From NCBI RefSeq assembly GCF_029360665.1, contig NZ_JARDUB010000008.1, positions 26,004 through 90,003 on the forward strand: a stretch of 64,000 nucleotides of DNA, written 5' to 3'. The stretch comes from Eudoraea chungangensis (lineage in GTDB: Bacteria; Bacteroidota; Bacteroidia; Flavobacteriales; Flavobacteriaceae). Of the stretch, positions 43,184-50,903 are shown piece after piece. The position numbers and the translations under genes are program-made. Positions within the stretch are counted from its first letter, which is position 1, and each line of letters starts with the position of its first letter. The notes under the pieces were generated by a model. It did not search any database and was not told the DNA's origin. It saw nothing but the letters and a program-made list of their open reading frames with translations.

Positions 43184-44044
43184 ATGAAACCCCTCAATTC
43201 GTTCACACCACAAGAACGACGAGGGGTTTTTTATTTACTGCTGATAATAATTCTTTTTCAAATAATTCATTGGTCCCTTAGTTTTATTGATTTTGGAACC
43301 GGACCACCCCTTTTTACAGAAGATAAGGAACTTCAAAAAAAATTAGAAGTTGTCCTAAGAAAAGAAAAAACTTCTTTGTTGGATAAAACATATTTGTTTA
43401 ATCCAAATTTTATTAGCGATTATAAGGGATATACTTATGGAATGACAAATGATGAAATAGACCGATTGCATCGTTTTAGAGAGGAGGGAAAATGGGTTTA
43501 TTCTGCGGAAGATTTTCAAAAGGTAACTGGAGTTTCTGATTCCTTGTTGAGTACAATTTCTTCTAATTTCAAATTCCCAGAATGGAGGCAAGAGACAAGA
43601 GAGGAGACAACTTCCTTACAAAAGCCTAATACCTTAATGCAAATTACTGTAAAAGACATAAATACTGTTTCTGAAGAAGACCTTCAAGTGGTCTATGGCG
43701 TTGGTCCTAGGCTTTCGGCGAGGGTGATAAAATTCCGGGACCGGCTAGGAGGATTTAGGGACGATAGACAGATCTATCATGTATATGGACTTGAACAGAA
43801 TCGGGTAGCAGCTATATTAAGGAGATTTCGGGTTCTGGAAAGCAGAGATACTACCATGCTGAATATAAATACAGCAACTAATGAAGAGATTAAAGATTTT
43901 GTATATTTCTCTAGACCAGCAAGCAAGGCAATTTTGGAATTTCGAGATAGTGTGGGTATAATTAAATCTTGGAAAGAATTAGAGCAAATAGAAAACTTTC
44001 CTGCGGACAAGATTGAGATAATTAAATTATATTTGTCCCTATAA
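43184..44044 (+). CDS. Membrane-anchored helix-hairpin-helix protein (ComEA-like)
   Basis: A 286-residue protein with one N-terminal membrane segment (ERRGVFYLLLIIILFQIIHW, about 11-30) and at least three helix-hairpin-helix units in the rest: NDEIDRLHRFREEGKWV, INTVSEEDLQVVYGVGPRLSARVIKFRDRLGGF, and INTATNEEIKDFVYFSRPASKAILEFRDSVG. Such modules bind DNA without sequence specificity, as ComEA does during DNA uptake. Here the anchored form would display them outside the membrane. Its first codons carry a strong terminator hairpin. The start is supported by the segment directly before the membrane helix. Confidence 0.82.
   Translation: MKPLNSFTPQERRGVFYLLLIIILFQIIHWSLSFIDFGTGPPLFTEDKELQKKLEVVLRKEKTSLLDKTYLFNPNFISDYKGYTYGMTNDEIDRLHRFREEGKWVYSAEDFQKVTGVSDSLLSTISSNFKFPEWRQETREETTSLQKPNTLMQITVKDINTVSEEDLQVVYGVGPRLSARVIKFRDRLGGFRDDRQIYHVYGLEQNRVAAILRRFRVLESRDTTMLNINTATNEEIKDFVYFSRPASKAILEFRDSVGIIKSWKELEQIENFPADKIEIIKLYLSL
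43187..43232 (+). terminator. Intrinsic terminator embedded in the start of the helix-hairpin-helix gene
   Basis: AAACCCCTC (43187-43195) pairs with GAGGGGTTT (43221-43229), and inside it TCGTTC (43199-43204 region) pairs with GAACGA, giving about 15 bp before a run of T6 then ATTT. The hairpin starts one base after the ATG at 43184. It probably ends transcripts from the AGCS gene, and the HHH gene would then depend on read-through. Confidence 0.8.
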
Positions 44045-44056
44045 AAAATTGCAACG

Positions 44057-45220
44057 ATGATAACAGACACTATGTCTAGTATAAGTTTTGATTATTCAGA
44101 AACACAGATTCTTGTGGCTCAGTCGGCAAAAGAATTTGCAGAACAGTTCATAAGACCACATATAATGAAGTGGGATGAGACACAATATTTTCCCACCGAA
44201 GTTATGCACGAAGCCGGAAAATTTGGTTTTATGGGGATTTTGGTACCAGAGGTATATGGAGGCAGTGGTTTGGGGTATCATGAATATATTGCCATAGTTG
44301 AGGAAATATCTAAAGTAGACCCTTCCATAGGTCTTTCTATAGCAGCGCATAATTCCCTGTGTACAAATCATATCCTTAGTTTTGGCGATGACAACCAAAA
44401 ACAGAAGTGGTTGCCAAAGCTTGCTAACGGTGAGTGGATTGGAGCCTGGGGACTAACAGAACACAATACAGGGTCCGATGCAGGGGGGATGAGTACTACG
44501 GCTGTTAAAGATGGAGATGATTGGATTTTGAATGGTTCAAAAAACTTTATTACACATGGTAAAAGTGGCGATATAGCAGTGGTCGTTGTTAGAACAGGAA
44601 ATAAAGGAGATAGTAGAGGTATGACAGCTTTTGTTGTGGAGAAAGGAACCCTTGGCTTTAGTAGTGGTAAAAAGGAGGATAAGCTAGGGATGAGGGCAAG
44701 TGAGACGGCCGAACTGGTTTTTCAAGATTGTCGTATACCAGATTGCAACAGACTAGGGGAAGTTGGAGAAGGGTTTATTCAATCCATGAAAATATTAGAT
44801 GGTGGCAGAATCTCTATAGGTGCGCTTTCTTTGGGAATTGCCAAAGGTGCTTACGAGGCTTCATTGAAATATTCTAAAGAACGCATACAATTTGGTAAGC
44901 CAATTAGTTCTTTTCAAGGGATATCTTTTAAGTTAGCGGATATGGCGACAGAAATTGAAGCTTCAGAAGTGTTATTACACAAGGCGGCATTTTTAAAGAA
45001 TCAGGGGAGAGAAATGAGCAAGCTAAGCGCGATGTCTAAAATGTTCGCATCTGAAGTATGTGTAAGAGTAGCAAATGAGGCTGTTCAGATTCATGGCGGA
45101 TATGGCTATACCAAAGACTTTCCAGTAGAGAAATTCTATCGGGATTCTAAACTATGTACTATTGGTGAAGGAACCACTGAAATACAGAAAGTTGTCATCG
45201 CAAAGAATATTTTGAAATAA
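44057..45220 (+). CDS. Acyl-CoA dehydrogenase
   Basis: A 387-residue FAD flavoenzyme of short- or medium-chain type. The order is IRPHIMKWDETQYFP (about 31-45), FGFMGILVPEVYGGSGLGY (55-73), WGLTEHNTGSDAGG, the FAD site QFGKPISSFQGISFKLADM, and the catalytic glutamate in IGEGTTEIQKVVI near the C-terminus. It forms a trans-2-enoyl-CoA and hands electrons to an ETF. A second ATG (MSSISFDY) five codons in is also possible. Thirteen bases separate it from the HHH gene upstream. Confidence 0.94.
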   Translation: MITDTMSSISFDYSETQILVAQSAKEFAEQFIRPHIMKWDETQYFPTEVMHEAGKFGFMGILVPEVYGGSGLGYHEYIAIVEEISKVDPSIGLSIAAHNSLCTNHILSFGDDNQKQKWLPKLANGEWIGAWGLTEHNTGSDAGGMSTTAVKDGDDWILNGSKNFITHGKSGDIAVVVVRTGNKGDSRGMTAFVVEKGTLGFSSGKKEDKLGMRASETAELVFQDCRIPDCNRLGEVGEGFIQSMKILDGGRISIGALSLGIAKGAYEASLKYSKERIQFGKPISSFQGISFKLADMATEIEASEVLLHKAAFLKNQGREMSKLSAMSKMFASEVCVRVANEAVQIHGGYGYTKDFPVEKFYRDSKLCTIGEGTTEIQKVVIAKNILK

Positions 45221-45223
45221 TTA

Positions 45224-45253
45224 TTGGGTTTTCGTTTATTCATTATATATTTG
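45224..45253 (+). promoter_or_regulatory. Promoter of rpsU
   Basis: TTG (45224-45226), 19 bases, TATATTTG followed by C (45246-45253): a full match to the Bacteroidota consensus. It predicts a 5' leader of about 30-35 bases that contains the strong Shine-Dalgarno at 45277-45283. Confidence 0.8.
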
Positions 45254-45276
45254 CAGACTTAAAAATATTAAAAGAG

Positions 45277-45283
45277 AGGAGGT
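45277..45283 (+). promoter_or_regulatory. rpsU: Strong Shine-Dalgarno site of rpsU
   Basis: AGGAGGT, preceded by AGAG, lies 8 bases before the rpsU ATG and pairs over at least seven bases with the anti-Shine-Dalgarno. Other starts in this window lack such a site. In Flavobacterium, bS21 helps hide the anti-Shine-Dalgarno of 16S rRNA, and rpsU is reported to be autoregulated through a strong site; this sequence fits that. Confidence 0.85.
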
Positions 45284-45291
45284 TGTAGCTT

Positions 45292-45486
45292 ATGTTGATT
45301 ATACCAGTAAAAGAAGGAGAAAATATAGATAGAGCTTTAAAGCGCTTCAAGCGAAAGTTTGACAGAACGGGAACAATGCGTCAGCTTAGAAAGCGTCAGC
45401 AGTTTACCAAGCCTTCTGTTGAGCGAAGACAGCAGATTCAAAAAGCCCAATATATTCAAGGACTTAGAGATCAAGAAGAAATTTAA
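45292..45486 (+). CDS. rpsU: Small ribosomal subunit protein bS21
   Basis: A 64-residue basic protein on the 30S platform near the 3' end of 16S rRNA. It begins MLIIPVKEGENIDRALKRFKRKFDRTG, the standard bS21 helix, and ends RRQQIQKAQYIQGLRDQEEI, longer at the C-terminus than in E. coli, as usual in Bacteroidota. The promoter, the strong Shine-Dalgarno and a terminator (45507-45540) make it its own transcription unit, followed by xerC. Confidence 0.97.
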   Translation: MLIIPVKEGENIDRALKRFKRKFDRTGTMRQLRKRQQFTKPSVERRQQIQKAQYIQGLRDQEEI

Positions 45487-45506
45487 TTCTTTGAACTAAT
45501 AAGTTA

Positions 45507-45540
45507 AAATCCCGCTTCGGTATCCGTAGCGGGATTTTTT
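45507..45540 (+). terminator. Intrinsic terminator after rpsU
   Basis: AAATCCCGCT and AGCGGGATTT form a perfect 10-bp stem (45507-45516, 45528-45537) with an 11-base loop and six T in total at its end. It separates the rpsU transcript from xerC. Confidence 0.9.
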
Positions 45541-45549
45541 ATAAAAAAC

Positions 45550-45565
45550 TAGTACCTTAGTACTA
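45550..45565. repeat. Palindrome abutting the xerC start codon
   Basis: TAGTAC-CTTA-GTACTA is a perfect 6-bp inverted repeat whose last base is the first base of the xerC ATG. It includes TACCTTAG, a weak -7-like element. It may be an operator or a small hairpin at the start site. Confidence 0.3.
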
Positions 45566-46452
45566 TGTCTTTGGAAGCTTTTATTGACTATCTCAATCTG
45601 GAAAAGAAATATTCTTTTCATACTACAACAGCGTACAAAAGAGACATACAAGATTTTCAACTATTCTGTTCGGACAAATTACAACAAGACGACTGCGTAG
45701 ACATCCCATATACCTTTATTCGTAACTGGATAATATATCTTATAGATCAGGGGGTTTCGAATAGAAGCGTTAATCGTAAAATTGCCTCCTTAAAGGCATA
45801 TTATAACTTTTTGCTAAAAACAGGTACTATCTTAATTAGTCCACTTGCAAGTCATAAAGCCTTAAAGACAGAAAAGAAAGTAGAAGTTCCATTTTCTATA
45901 GAAGAGATGAATCTTTTTATTGACGACATTCCTTTTCGTGAGGGTTTTGAAGGAAAAAGAGATCATTTAATTATAGACCTTTTTTATACCACCGGTATTC
46001 GGAGAGCAGAACTAATCAATACCGAGTTGGCTAATATAGATTTAAAGGAAAATACATTAAAGGTTCTTGGGAAGAGAAATAAAGAGAGGATTGTACCCCT
46101 TTTGGAATCTACGGTTATCCTGGTAAAAGCCTATCTAGAGGCTAGGACAAACTTAGATAACATTAAGGACACAAACTTTTTGTTTTTAACGAAATCCGGG
46201 GTTAAAATTTATGAAACACTTGTGTATAGAATAATTAATGGGTATTTTAGTAAGGTTTCCTCTAAGACTAAAAAGAGTCCGCATGTTCTTAGACATACCT
46301 TTGCAACGCATTTACTAAATAGGGGTGCGGATTTAAATTCAGTAAAGGAATTGTTAGGTCATTCTAGTTTGGCGTCTACACAGGTATATACACATAGCAG
46401 TATAGCTGAACTTAAAAAGGCCCACGGAGCACATCCTAGAAGAAAAGACTAA
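45565..46452 (+). CDS. xerC: Tyrosine recombinase XerC
   Basis: Site-specific recombinase that resolves chromosome dimers. The 295 residues have an N-terminal SAM-like domain (LEAFIDYLNLEKKYSFHTTTAYKRD), GIRRAELINT with the first catalytic Arg, HVLRHTFATHLL with His and Arg, LLGHSSLASTQVYTH with the His and the nucleophilic Tyr. All catalytic residues are present. It lies in the conserved rpsU-xerC-hpf cluster of flavobacteria, which supports the cellular recombinase and not an integrase from a mobile element. Confidence 0.93.
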   Translation: MSLEAFIDYLNLEKKYSFHTTTAYKRDIQDFQLFCSDKLQQDDCVDIPYTFIRNWIIYLIDQGVSNRSVNRKIASLKAYYNFLLKTGTILISPLASHKALKTEKKVEVPFSIEEMNLFIDDIPFREGFEGKRDHLIIDLFYTTGIRRAELINTELANIDLKENTLKVLGKRNKERIVPLLESTVILVKAYLEARTNLDNIKDTNFLFLTKSGVKIYETLVYRIINGYFSKVSSKTKKSPHVLRHTFATHLLNRGADLNSVKELLGHSSLASTQVYTHSSIAELKKAHGAHPRRKD

Positions 46453-46490
46453 GTCTGCGCATTCTAATGTTTAATTTTAAAATCTAATGT

Positions 46491-46808
46491 ATGAAGGTAA
46501 ATACCCAAGCAGTAAATTTTAATGCCGACAAGAAGCTTCTCGAATTTATTCAGAACCGTTTAGATAAACTAGAAGTTTTTTATGACAAAATAATTAGTTC
46601 TGATGTTTATTTAAAGGTAGAAAACACGAGCGAAAAGGAAAATAAAATTGTAGAGGTAAAACTACATATCCCAAAAGATACCTTTGTAGTTAAAAAGCAA
46701 TGCAAATCGTTTGAAGAGGCAGTAGATTCTTGCTGCAGTTCCTTAGAACGTAAATTGTCAAAAAAGAAGAAAAAGCCAAGGTTTCAACCCTCCTTAAAAT
46801 TTTTGTAA
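46491..46808 (+). CDS. hpf: Ribosome hibernation factor, short HPF/RaiA type
   Basis: A 105-residue ribosome-associated protein of the HPF/RaiA fold: VNFNADKKLLEFIQNRLDKLEVFYDKI is the first strand and helix, then VEVKLHIPKDTFVVKKQCKSFEEAVDSCCSSLERKLSKKK. Factors of this fold stop translation by occupying the mRNA channel, in stationary phase. The short form lacks the long C-terminal dimerisation domain. It lies directly upstream of the tRNA-tuf promoter. Confidence 0.9.
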   Translation: MKVNTQAVNFNADKKLLEFIQNRLDKLEVFYDKIISSDVYLKVENTSEKENKIVEVKLHIPKDTFVVKKQCKSFEEAVDSCCSSLERKLSKKKKKPRFQPSLKFL

Positions 46809-46814
46809 AATAGT

Positions 46815-46844
46815 TTTGAATAAAAAAATAATTATCTACATTTG
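46815..46844 (+). promoter_or_regulatory. Promoter of the tRNA-tuf operon
   Basis: TTTG (46815-46818), 18 bases, TACATTTG followed by C (46837-46844), matching the Bacteroidota consensus. It is placed so that transcription starts just at the hairpin 46846-46867, about 50 bases before tRNA-Thr. Confidence 0.8.
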
Positions 46845-46845
46845 C

Positions 46846-46872
46846 AGTCCGTTAGAAATAGCGGACTTTTTT
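46846..46872 (+). terminator. Terminator-like hairpin at the start of the tRNA-tuf transcript
   Basis: AGTCCG and CGGACT form a 6-bp stem (46846-46851, 46862-46867) with a 10-base loop, followed by six T. It lies just after the -7 box, so it forms the 5' end of the tRNA-tuf RNA, or it ends transcripts from hpf. Both readings fit. Confidence 0.55.
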
Positions 46873-46894
46873 ATGCGTTAAACGGCGATAAAAC

Positions 46895-46968
46895 GCCGAT
46901 GTAGCTCAGCTGGCTAGAGCAGCTGATTTGTAATCAGCAGGTCGTGGGTTCGAGTCCCTCCATCGGCT
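46895..46968 (+). tRNA. tRNA-Thr (anticodon TGT)
   Basis: A 74-base cloverleaf: acceptor GCCGATG/CATCGGC, D arm with AGCTCAGCTGGCTAGAGC, anticodon stem GCTGA/TCAGC with loop TTTGTAA (anticodon TGT), T arm GTGGG-TTCGAGT-CCCTC, discriminator T. No CCA is encoded. Confidence 0.97.
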
Positions 46969-46991
46969 CGAAAGTTCTTTAAAATAAAAGG

Positions 46992-47073
46992 GGGGAGATA
47001 CTCAAGCGGCCAACGAGGACAGACTGTAAATCTGTTGGTTTTACCTTCGCAGGTTCGAATCCTGCTCTCCCCA
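46992..47073 (+). tRNA. tRNA-Tyr (anticodon GTA)
   Basis: An 82-base tRNA with a long variable arm as expected for Tyr. Acceptor GGGGAGA/TCTCCCC, anticodon stem ACAGA/TCTGT with loop CTGTAAA (anticodon GTA), T arm with GGTTCGAATCC, discriminator A. No CCA is encoded. Confidence 0.97.
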
Positions 47074-47210
47074 CAAAGTACTTTAGTACGAGTGGCAATT
47101 AATAGGTAGCTCGGCAGAGGAAATAGGATAAGAAGATCGTTTTGAAATAAACGTTCTATTGATCCAAAGAATACAAATATAAGAACATTGAAATATTGAT
47201 TTGAATAATT

Positions 47211-47283
47211 GCGGGAGTAGCTCAGTTGGTAGAGCGTCAGCCTTCCAAGCTGAATGTCGCCGGTTCGAACCCGGTCTCCCGCT
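47211..47283 (+). tRNA. tRNA-Gly (anticodon TCC)
   Basis: A 73-base tRNA: acceptor GCGGGAG/CTCCCGC, D arm AGCTCAGTTGGTAGAGC, anticodon stem TCAGC/GCTGA with loop CTTCCAA (anticodon TCC), T arm with GGTTCGAACCC, discriminator T. About 137 bases separate it from tRNA-Tyr; I see no gene there. Confidence 0.97.
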
Positions 47284-47362
47284 CAAAGAATTAAAATAAG
47301 CGTTCGTTGTTTTGATTTGGTTAAGTCCATAGTTTTCAAAATAGAACACCTGAGACGCATAA

Positions 47363-47434
47363 GCCGACGTAGCTCAGGGGTAGAGCGTTTCCTTGGTAAG
47401 GAAGAGGTCACGGGTTCAATTCCCGTCGTTGGCT
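47363..47434 (+). tRNA. tRNA-Thr (anticodon GGT)
   Basis: A 72-base tRNA: acceptor GCCGACG/CGTTGGC with one G-U pair, anticodon stem TTTCC/GGAAG with loop TTGGTAA (anticodon GGT), T arm with GGTTCAATTCC, discriminator T. It ends 55 bases before tuf, in the same transcript. Confidence 0.96.
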
Positions 47435-47489
47435 CAAAAAATAGCATTGAATACACACTAATATAAACTAAGATTAAATACATTAAAAA

Positions 47490-48677
47490 ATGGCAAAGGA
47501 AACTTTTGATCGTTCCAAACCGCACTTAAATATTGGTACTATTGGACACGTAGATCACGGTAAAACTACATTAACTGCTGCTATTACAACTGTTTTGGCA
47601 AACGCAGGATTATCTGAAATGAGAAGCTTCGATTCTATCGATAACGCTCCTGAAGAAAAAGAAAGAGGTATTACAATTAATACATCACACGTTGAATACT
47701 CTACAGCCAATCGTCACTATGCACACGTAGATTGTCCAGGTCACGCGGATTACGTTAAGAATATGGTAACTGGTGCGGCTCAAATGGACGGTGCTATTCT
47801 TGTAGTTGCGGCTACAGATGGACCAATGCCTCAAACAAGAGAACACATCCTATTAGGACGTCAGGTTGGTATTCCAAGAATCGTTGTTTTCTTGAACAAA
47901 GTGGATATGGTTGATGATGACGAGCTTTTGGAGCTTGTTGAAATGGAAGTTAGAGAATTGTTGTCTTTCTATGAGTACGATGGTGATAACGGACCAGTTA
48001 TTTCTGGATCTGCACTAGGTGCCTTAAATGGTGAGCAAAAATGGGTAGACACGGTTATGGAATTAATGACTGCTGTTGATGACTGGATTGAATTGCCAAA
48101 AAGAGATGTTGACAAAGACTTCTTAATGCCAGTAGAAGATGTTTTCACCATTACAGGTAGAGGTACAGTTGCTACAGGTCGTATTGAAACAGGTATCGCC
48201 AATACTGGAGATGCTGTTGATATCATTGGAATGGGAGCAGAAAAATTAAGCTCTACCATTACTGGAGTTGAAATGTTTCGTAAAATATTAGATAGAGGTG
48301 AAGCAGGAGATAACGTGGGTATTCTTTTAAGAGGTATTGAAAAGTCTCAAATAAGTAGAGGAATGGTAATCTGTAAGCCAGGTTCTGTAAAGCCTCATGC
48401 TAAATTTGAAGCTGAAGTATATATCCTTAAAAAAGAAGAAGGTGGTAGACACACACCATTCCATAACAACTATCGTCCTCAATTCTATGTAAGAACTACA
48501 GACGTTACTGGAACAATCAATTTACCTAGTGGAGTTGAAATGGTTATGCCTGGAGATAACTTAACAATTACAGTTGAACTAATTCAGCCAATTGCCTTGA
48601 GTGAAGGACTTAGATTTGCGATTCGTGAAGGTGGTAGAACTGTTGGAGCTGGACAGGTTACTAAAATTCTAGATTAA
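47490..48677 (+). CDS. tuf: Elongation factor Tu
   Basis: Brings aminoacyl-tRNA to the ribosomal A site as a GTP complex. The 395 residues show GHVDHGKT (G1), the switch I threonine in [22 protein letters not shown] (G3), NKVD (G4) and SAL (G5), then domains II and III ending [10 protein letters not shown]. It is expressed with tRNA genes on both sides, the usual Bacteroidota arrangement. Confidence 0.98.
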   Translation: MAKETFDRSKPHLNIGTIGHVDHGKTTLTAAITTVLANAGLSEMRSFDSIDNAPEEKERGITINTSHVEYSTANRHYAHVDCPGHADYVKNMVTGAAQMDGAILVVAATDGPMPQTREHILLGRQVGIPRIVVFLNKVDMVDDDELLELVEMEVRELLSFYEYDGDNGPVISGSALGALNGEQKWVDTVMELMTAVDDWIELPKRDVDKDFLMPVEDVFTITGRGTVATGRIETGIANTGDAVDIIGMGAEKLSSTITGVEMFRKILDRGEAGDNVGILLRGIEKSQISRGMVICKPGSVKPHAKFEAEVYILKKEEGGRHTPFHNNYRPQFYVRTTDVTGTINLPSGVEMVMPGDNLTITVELIQPIALSEGLRFAIREGGRTVGAGQVTKILD

Positions 48678-48693
48678 AATCTATACAATTGAT

Positions 48694-48736
48694 TACACTA
48701 AGGGTGTCCTACTATCGTAGGATACCTTTCAGTGTA
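48694..48736 (+). other. Long hairpin between tuf and tRNA-Trp
   Basis: TACACT/AGTGTA at the base continue inward to GTCCTAC/GTAGGAT, with only small mismatches, closing on a TATC loop: about 17-18 bp in 43 bases. There is no T-run, so it is not an ordinary terminator. Lying seven bases before tRNA-Trp, it may be a processing site that separates the tuf mRNA from the tRNA. Confidence 0.6.
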
Positions 48737-48743
48737 AATATAA

Positions 48744-48816
48744 ACGGGTGTAGCTCAGTTGGTAGAGCACTGGTCTCCAAAACCAGGTGTCGGGAGTTCG
48801 AGCCTCTCCTCCCGTG
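48744..48816 (+). tRNA. tRNA-Trp (anticodon CCA)
   Basis: A 73-base tRNA between tuf and secE: anticodon stem CTGGT/ACCAG with loop CTCCAAA (anticodon CCA), D arm AGCTCAGTTGGTAGAGC, T arm GGGAG-TTCGAGC-CTCTC with one wobble pair, discriminator G. The acceptor stem ACGGGTG/CTCCCGT has a T-T mismatch at its sixth pair. The gene's place and anticodon loop leave no doubt about identity. Confidence 0.95.
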
Positions 48817-48915
48817 CAGAAATAAGGTTTACCCCAGGCTTAATTCGTTTTTTTTAAGGTGCCATTGGGAGTTTAAAATAAACGAGTATAAATAAAAGAT
48901 TAAAAAGTTAGTCGC

Positions 48916-49104
48916 ATGTTAACATATATAAAGGAATCTATAGACGAATTAAAGAACAATGTTACATTGCCAACAAGAGCAGAATCTTCTAATCTTATGG
49001 TAATAGTGGCAGTGTTTTCTATTTTATTTGCTTTAGCTACTTGGGGTGTAGATACCGTGTTTAGTGAATTTATTCAGTTCTACTTTAATACTCTAATTAA
49101 TTAA
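48916..49104 (+). CDS. secE: Preprotein translocase subunit SecE
   Basis: A 62-residue single-span protein of the SecYEG channel: an amphipathic part (IKESIDELKNNVTLPTRAESS, where the Thr-Leu-Pro-Thr piece is typical) and one membrane helix (NLMVIVAVFSILFALATWGVDTVF). Single-span SecE is normal outside enteric bacteria. It lies between tRNA-Trp and nusG. Confidence 0.95.
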   Translation: MLTYIKESIDELKNNVTLPTRAESSNLMVIVAVFSILFALATWGVDTVFSEFIQFYFNTLIN

Positions 49105-49114
49105 TAAAAGATCT

Positions 49115-49666
49115 ATGTCTGAAGTATTAGAAAAGAAATGGTATGTGGTAAGAGCCGTCAGTGGTCAGGAGAATAAGATTAGAGGCTACATTGAAAGTGA
49201 AGTTGAGCGACATGGATTTGCGGATTATTTAGAAGAGGTTTTGGTTCCAACCGAAAAGGTTGTCCAAATTCGAAATGGCAAAAAGATTAATAAAGAAAGA
49301 GTTTATTTTCCTGGATACATAATGGTGAAGGCTAATCTGGGAGGAGAAATGATACATATTATAAGATCTATTACTAATGTAATTGGGTTTTTAGGGGAAA
49401 CAAAAGGAGGAGATCCAGTACCACTGCGAAAAGCTGAGGTAAATAGAATGTTAGGAAAGGTAGATGAGCTTGCGGTAAATACAGATAGCATTGCGATTCC
49501 ATTTATTCTTGGGGAAACAGTTAAAGTTATCGACGGGCCATTTAATGGCTTTAATGGAACAGTGGAGAAGATTAATGAAGAAAAGAGAAAACTAGAGGTA
49601 ATGGTAAAAATATTTGGTAGAAAGACCCCTCTGGAATTAAGCTACATGCAAGTAGAGAAAGTATAA
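49115..49666 (+). CDS. nusG: Transcription termination/antitermination factor NusG
   Basis: A 183-residue protein that travels with RNA polymerase and links it to Rho or the ribosome. The NGN domain begins KKWYVVRAVSGQENKIRGYI, followed by KERVYFPGYIMVKA, and the KOW domain contains VKVIDGPFNGFNGTVEKINEEKRKLEVMV at about 130-158. Ten bases separate it from secE. Confidence 0.97.
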   Translation: MSEVLEKKWYVVRAVSGQENKIRGYIESEVERHGFADYLEEVLVPTEKVVQIRNGKKINKERVYFPGYIMVKANLGGEMIHIIRSITNVIGFLGETKGGDPVPLRKAEVNRMLGKVDELAVNTDSIAIPFILGETVKVIDGPFNGFNGTVEKINEEKRKLEVMVKIFGRKTPLELSYMQVEKV

Positions 49667-49736
49667 TTTATTGTTACGTATATATAAAAGTTGTGTTGCT
49701 TCCAATTAGACACACTTTAAATTTTAATTAAAAACA

Positions 49737-50174
49737 ATGGCAAAAGAAGTAGGTAAAGTAGTTAAACTACAAGTTAGGGGAGGTGTAGCGAATCCGTCGC
49801 CACCGGTTGGACCCGCTTTAGGTGCTGCCGGCGTTAACATTATGGAGTTTTGTAAGCAGTTTAATGCTCGTACACAAGACAAGCAAGGGAAAATCTTGCC
49901 CGTAGTTATCACCGTTTATAAGGACAAATCATTTGATTTTGTTGTTAAAACACCACCAGCGGCAGTGCAACTTTTGGAAGCGGCAAAGATTAAAAAAGGA
50001 TCTGGCGAACCTAACAGAGTAAAATCGGGAAGCGTATCCTGGGATCAAGTAAAGACCATAGCAGAAGAAAAAATGGTTGATCTTAATGCTTTTACTGTAG
50101 AATCGGCAATGTCGATGGTAGCAGGAACAGCAAGATCCATGGGATTAAAAGTTTCAGGTAAAAGACCTTTCTAA
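49737..50174 (+). CDS. rplK: Large ribosomal subunit protein uL11
   Basis: A 145-residue rRNA-binding protein of the GTPase-associated centre. It shows the N-terminal [20 protein letters not shown] proline-rich loop, [15 protein letters not shown], and the C-terminal rRNA-binding domain ending [14 protein letters not shown]. It is the first gene of rplKAJL. Confidence 0.98.
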   Translation: MAKEVGKVVKLQVRGGVANPSPPVGPALGAAGVNIMEFCKQFNARTQDKQGKILPVVITVYKDKSFDFVVKTPPAAVQLLEAAKIKKGSGEPNRVKSGSVSWDQVKTIAEEKMVDLNAFTVESAMSMVAGTARSMGLKVSGKRPF

Positions 50175-50194
50175 AATCTTAAAGCACTTTTAAC

Positions 50195-50884
50195 ATGGCA
50201 AAATTAACAAAAAAGCAAAAAGAAGCTCAGGCTAAAATAGAGAAGGATAGACTCTATACAATAGACGAGGCTTCATCGCTTGTAAAAGAAATCACGAATA
50301 CCAAGTTTGATGCTAGTATAGACCTTGCAGTAAGATTAGGAGTAGACCCTCGGAAAGCTAATCAGATGGTTAGGGGAGTGGTTACACTTCCTTATGGAAC
50401 TGGAAAGGATGTAAAGGTTTTGGCTTTGGTTACTCCGGATAAAGAAGCAGAGGCTAAAGAAGCTGGTGCTGACTTTGTTGGATTAGATGAGTATTTGGAT
50501 AAAATTAAAGGCGGTTGGACAGATGTTGATGTTATCATCACCATGCCAAGCGTAATGGGTAAATTAGGCCCTTTAGGACGAGTATTAGGTCCAAGAGGTT
50601 TAATGCCGAATCCAAAAACGGGTACCGTAACTATGGATGTTGCTAAAGCAGTAACAGAAGTAAAAGCGGGTAAAATAGATTTTAAAGTAGACAAGTCTGG
50701 AATAGTTCATGCAGCTATCGGGAAAGCTTCTTTTTCTGCAGATAAAATTGCAGGAAATGCTAAAGAGCTTCTTGACACTTTAAATAAATTAAAACCTGCG
50801 GCAGCTAAAGGGATTTATATGAAGAGTATCTATATGTCTAGTACAATGAGTCCTAGTCTGCAATTAGATCCTAAAGCAGTTTAA
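50195..50884 (+). CDS. rplA: Large ribosomal subunit protein uL1
   Basis: A 229-residue protein of the mobile L1 stalk; in many bacteria it also represses its own operon. The middle domain contains [29 protein letters not shown], and the end has [14 protein letters not shown]. Nineteen bases separate it from rplJ. Confidence 0.98.
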   Translation: MAKLTKKQKEAQAKIEKDRLYTIDEASSLVKEITNTKFDASIDLAVRLGVDPRKANQMVRGVVTLPYGTGKDVKVLALVTPDKEAEAKEAGADFVGLDEYLDKIKGGWTDVDVIITMPSVMGKLGPLGRVLGPRGLMPNPKTGTVTMDVAKAVTEVKAGKIDFKVDKSGIVHAAIGKASFSADKIAGNAKELLDTLNKLKPAAAKGIYMKSIYMSSTMSPSLQLDPKAV

Positions 50885-50903
50885 CTGATAACGTTTTAAA
50901 ATC

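Noticed and set aside
45541..45565. The palindrome at the xerC start as a recombination (dif-like) site
   Set aside because: It is only 16 bases and lacks the two Xer-binding arms with a six-base spacer. It is better read as a small regulatory or accidental repeat.
50885..50903. Ribosomal protein L10 leader between rplA and rplJ
   Set aside because: The gap is 19 bases, far too short for the known leader structure.
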